This document shows positions 13,551-14,411 of a stretch of 14,411 nucleotides of DNA, piece after piece. Within the stretch, counting starts at the first letter, position 1. Each line of letters opens with the position of its first letter. Origin of the DNA: CAWEHT01 sp963808455. Its GTDB lineage: Bacteria > Chloroflexota > Anaerolineae > CG2-30-64-16. The notes beneath the pieces were generated by a model. That model was given only the letters and a program-made list of their open reading frames with translations. It had not been told where the DNA came from and did not search any database. The translations under genes and the position numbers were made by a program. Location: contig CAWEHT010000384.1 in the NCBI GenBank assembly GCA_963808455.1, positions 1 to 14,411 of the forward strand. The letters are read 5' to 3'.

Positions 13551-14411
13551 CGATCGAGATCTCGCACGGCGAGGCTCCGCCGCTCCTGGCCGTCGTCGGC
13601 CCGACGGCGGTGGGCAAGACGGAGCTCAGCATCTCGCTGGCGCGGGCGGTGGGTGGCGAGATCATCTCCGCCGATTCGCGGCAGATCTATCGTGGGATGG
13701 AAATCGGCACGGCCAAGGCCACGCGTGCGCAGCGAGCACTGGTTCCCCACCACCTGTTGGACATCGTGGACCCCGATCAGGTGCTGTCGGCAGCCGAATA
13801 CCAGGCGCTGGCCTATGCCGCAATCGACGAGACCCTTGCGCGTGGCCGCGTGCCGCTACTGGTGGGCGGAACGGGCCAATATGTGCGGGCAGTGTTGGAA
13901 GGCTGGTCGATGCCGGCAGTGCCACCTCAGCCTGGGTTGCGGGCCGAGCTGGAGGCCGAAGCCGGCAAAGCAGGGGCTGCCGCTCTGCACGCCCGCCTTG
14001 CCACGCTCGATGCCCTCGCTGCGGCCCGCATAGATTACCGCAATGTGCGACGCGTGATCAGAGCTCTGGAAGTTTGTATGGTCACAGGTGAGCCGATCTC
14101 GCGCTTGCAGCACAAGACGCCGCCGCCATACCGAACTTTCCGCATGGGTATCAACCGGCCCCGAGAGGAGCTCTACGCCCGCATCGACGAGCGCGTGGAT
14201 GCCATGTTGGCGGCAGGGCTTGTCGATGAAGTGGCACATCTGGCAGCCGCGGGTTACAGCTGGGACCTGCCTGCGATGAGCGGGCTCGGCTATAAGCAGA
14301 TTGGGGCGTATCTACGCGGCGAGATCTCGTTGGTCGCTGCGGCGGAGCTGATCAAGCGCCAGACACGCCGATTCGTGCACCAGCAACACACCTGGTTCCG
14401 TCCGGATGACC
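13547..14411 (+). CDS. miaA: tRNA dimethylallyltransferase (partial, cut by window end)
   Basis: Adds a dimethylallyl group to N6 of A37 in tRNAs reading codons that begin with U. It starts at GTG 13547, whose last bases form the yraN stop (GTGA overlap), indicating translational coupling. The open frame runs 288 codons to the window edge without a stop; full-length MiaA is about 300-320 residues, so only the last part is missing. Motifs: P-loop GPTAVGKT (18-25) for the isoprenoid diphosphate, DSRQIYRGMEIGTAK (about 43-57) with the general-base aspartate, VPHHLLDIVDPDQ, LLVGGTGQYVRAV, RNVRRVIRALEV, SGLGYKQIG, and the late KRQTRRFVHQQHTWFR. No frame break is seen. Confidence 0.96.
   Translation, partial: MTIEISHGEAPPLLAVVGPTAVGKTELSISLARAVGGEIISADSRQIYRGMEIGTAKATRAQRALVPHHLLDIVDPDQVLSAAEYQALAYAAIDETLARGRVPLLVGGTGQYVRAVLEGWSMPAVPPQPGLRAELEAEAGKAGAAALHARLATLDALAAARIDYRNVRRVIRALEVCMVTGEPISRLQHKTPPPYRTFRMGINRPREELYARIDERVDAMLAAGLVDEVAHLAAAGYSWDLPAMSGLGYKQIGAYLRGEISLVAAAELIKRQTRRFVHQQHTWFRPDD

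Noticed and set aside
1..14411. CRISPR arrays, tRNAs, rRNAs, insertion sequences, phage genes
   Set aside because: No regularly spaced repeats, cloverleaf-like stretches, transposase motifs or integrase motifs were seen when reading both strands. Weak or very diverged cases could be missed by eye.

Overview
The window is GC-rich bacterial chromosome, most likely from an uncultured member of the Chloroflexota (Anaerolineae-like). This rests on gene content and protein style: a winged-helix regulator with a degenerate receiver, a YfhO-type membrane protein with a flippase, a tandem-fused phosphofructokinase, and alternative TTG/GTG starts. It is an inference, because no rRNA or other taxonomic marker gene is present. 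I see no CRISPR array, transposase, tRNA or phage gene.

Layout. Positions 1-273 hold two broken gene ends: a short stretch matching the glutamate synthase large subunit (+), and the first ~33 codons of glgC (-) with its promoter and Shine-Dalgarno. Next comes rpsT (427-711, +) with its own promoter, then a hairpin shared with a convergent OmpR/PhoB-like regulator (1537-801, -). From a divergent region at 1574-1708 an envelope-glycan block runs rightward: a polyprenol-phosphate mannosyltransferase (1719-2508), then a YfhO-type multi-pass membrane protein (2564-~5531) whose frame runs without a stop into a Wzx/MOP-type flippase (to 7023). A 763-residue double phosphofructokinase follows (7117-9408). 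A small conserved-looking unknown (9754-9455, -) converges on it. A ~712-residue secreted, membrane-anchored protein of unknown function (9843-11981) comes next. The window ends in an information-processing cluster: rplS, rnhB, yraN and the start of miaA, the last three overlapping.

How the genes fit together. The mannosyltransferase should charge a polyprenyl phosphate with a sugar. The YfhO protein is a GT-C-like candidate to use such a lipid-linked donor outside the membrane, and the flippase would move a lipid-linked glycan. Together they look like one surface-glycosylation unit. The phosphofructokinase has a complete ATP-type catalytic first half and a second half whose catalytic motifs are replaced in the same way as in the regulatory half of animal and fungal enzymes. 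This is the most interesting item in the window.

Caution. Ten single-base frame breaks can be placed in five genes (regulator 2, mannosyltransferase 1, YfhO/flippase 4, secreted protein 2, rnhB 1). Each time the conserved protein resumes at once in another frame, and eight of ten are in the extra-base direction, several at short G/C runs. I read these as uncorrected sequencing or assembly indels, not gene decay. Coordinates of the broken genes are given as whole spans with the break positions stated.
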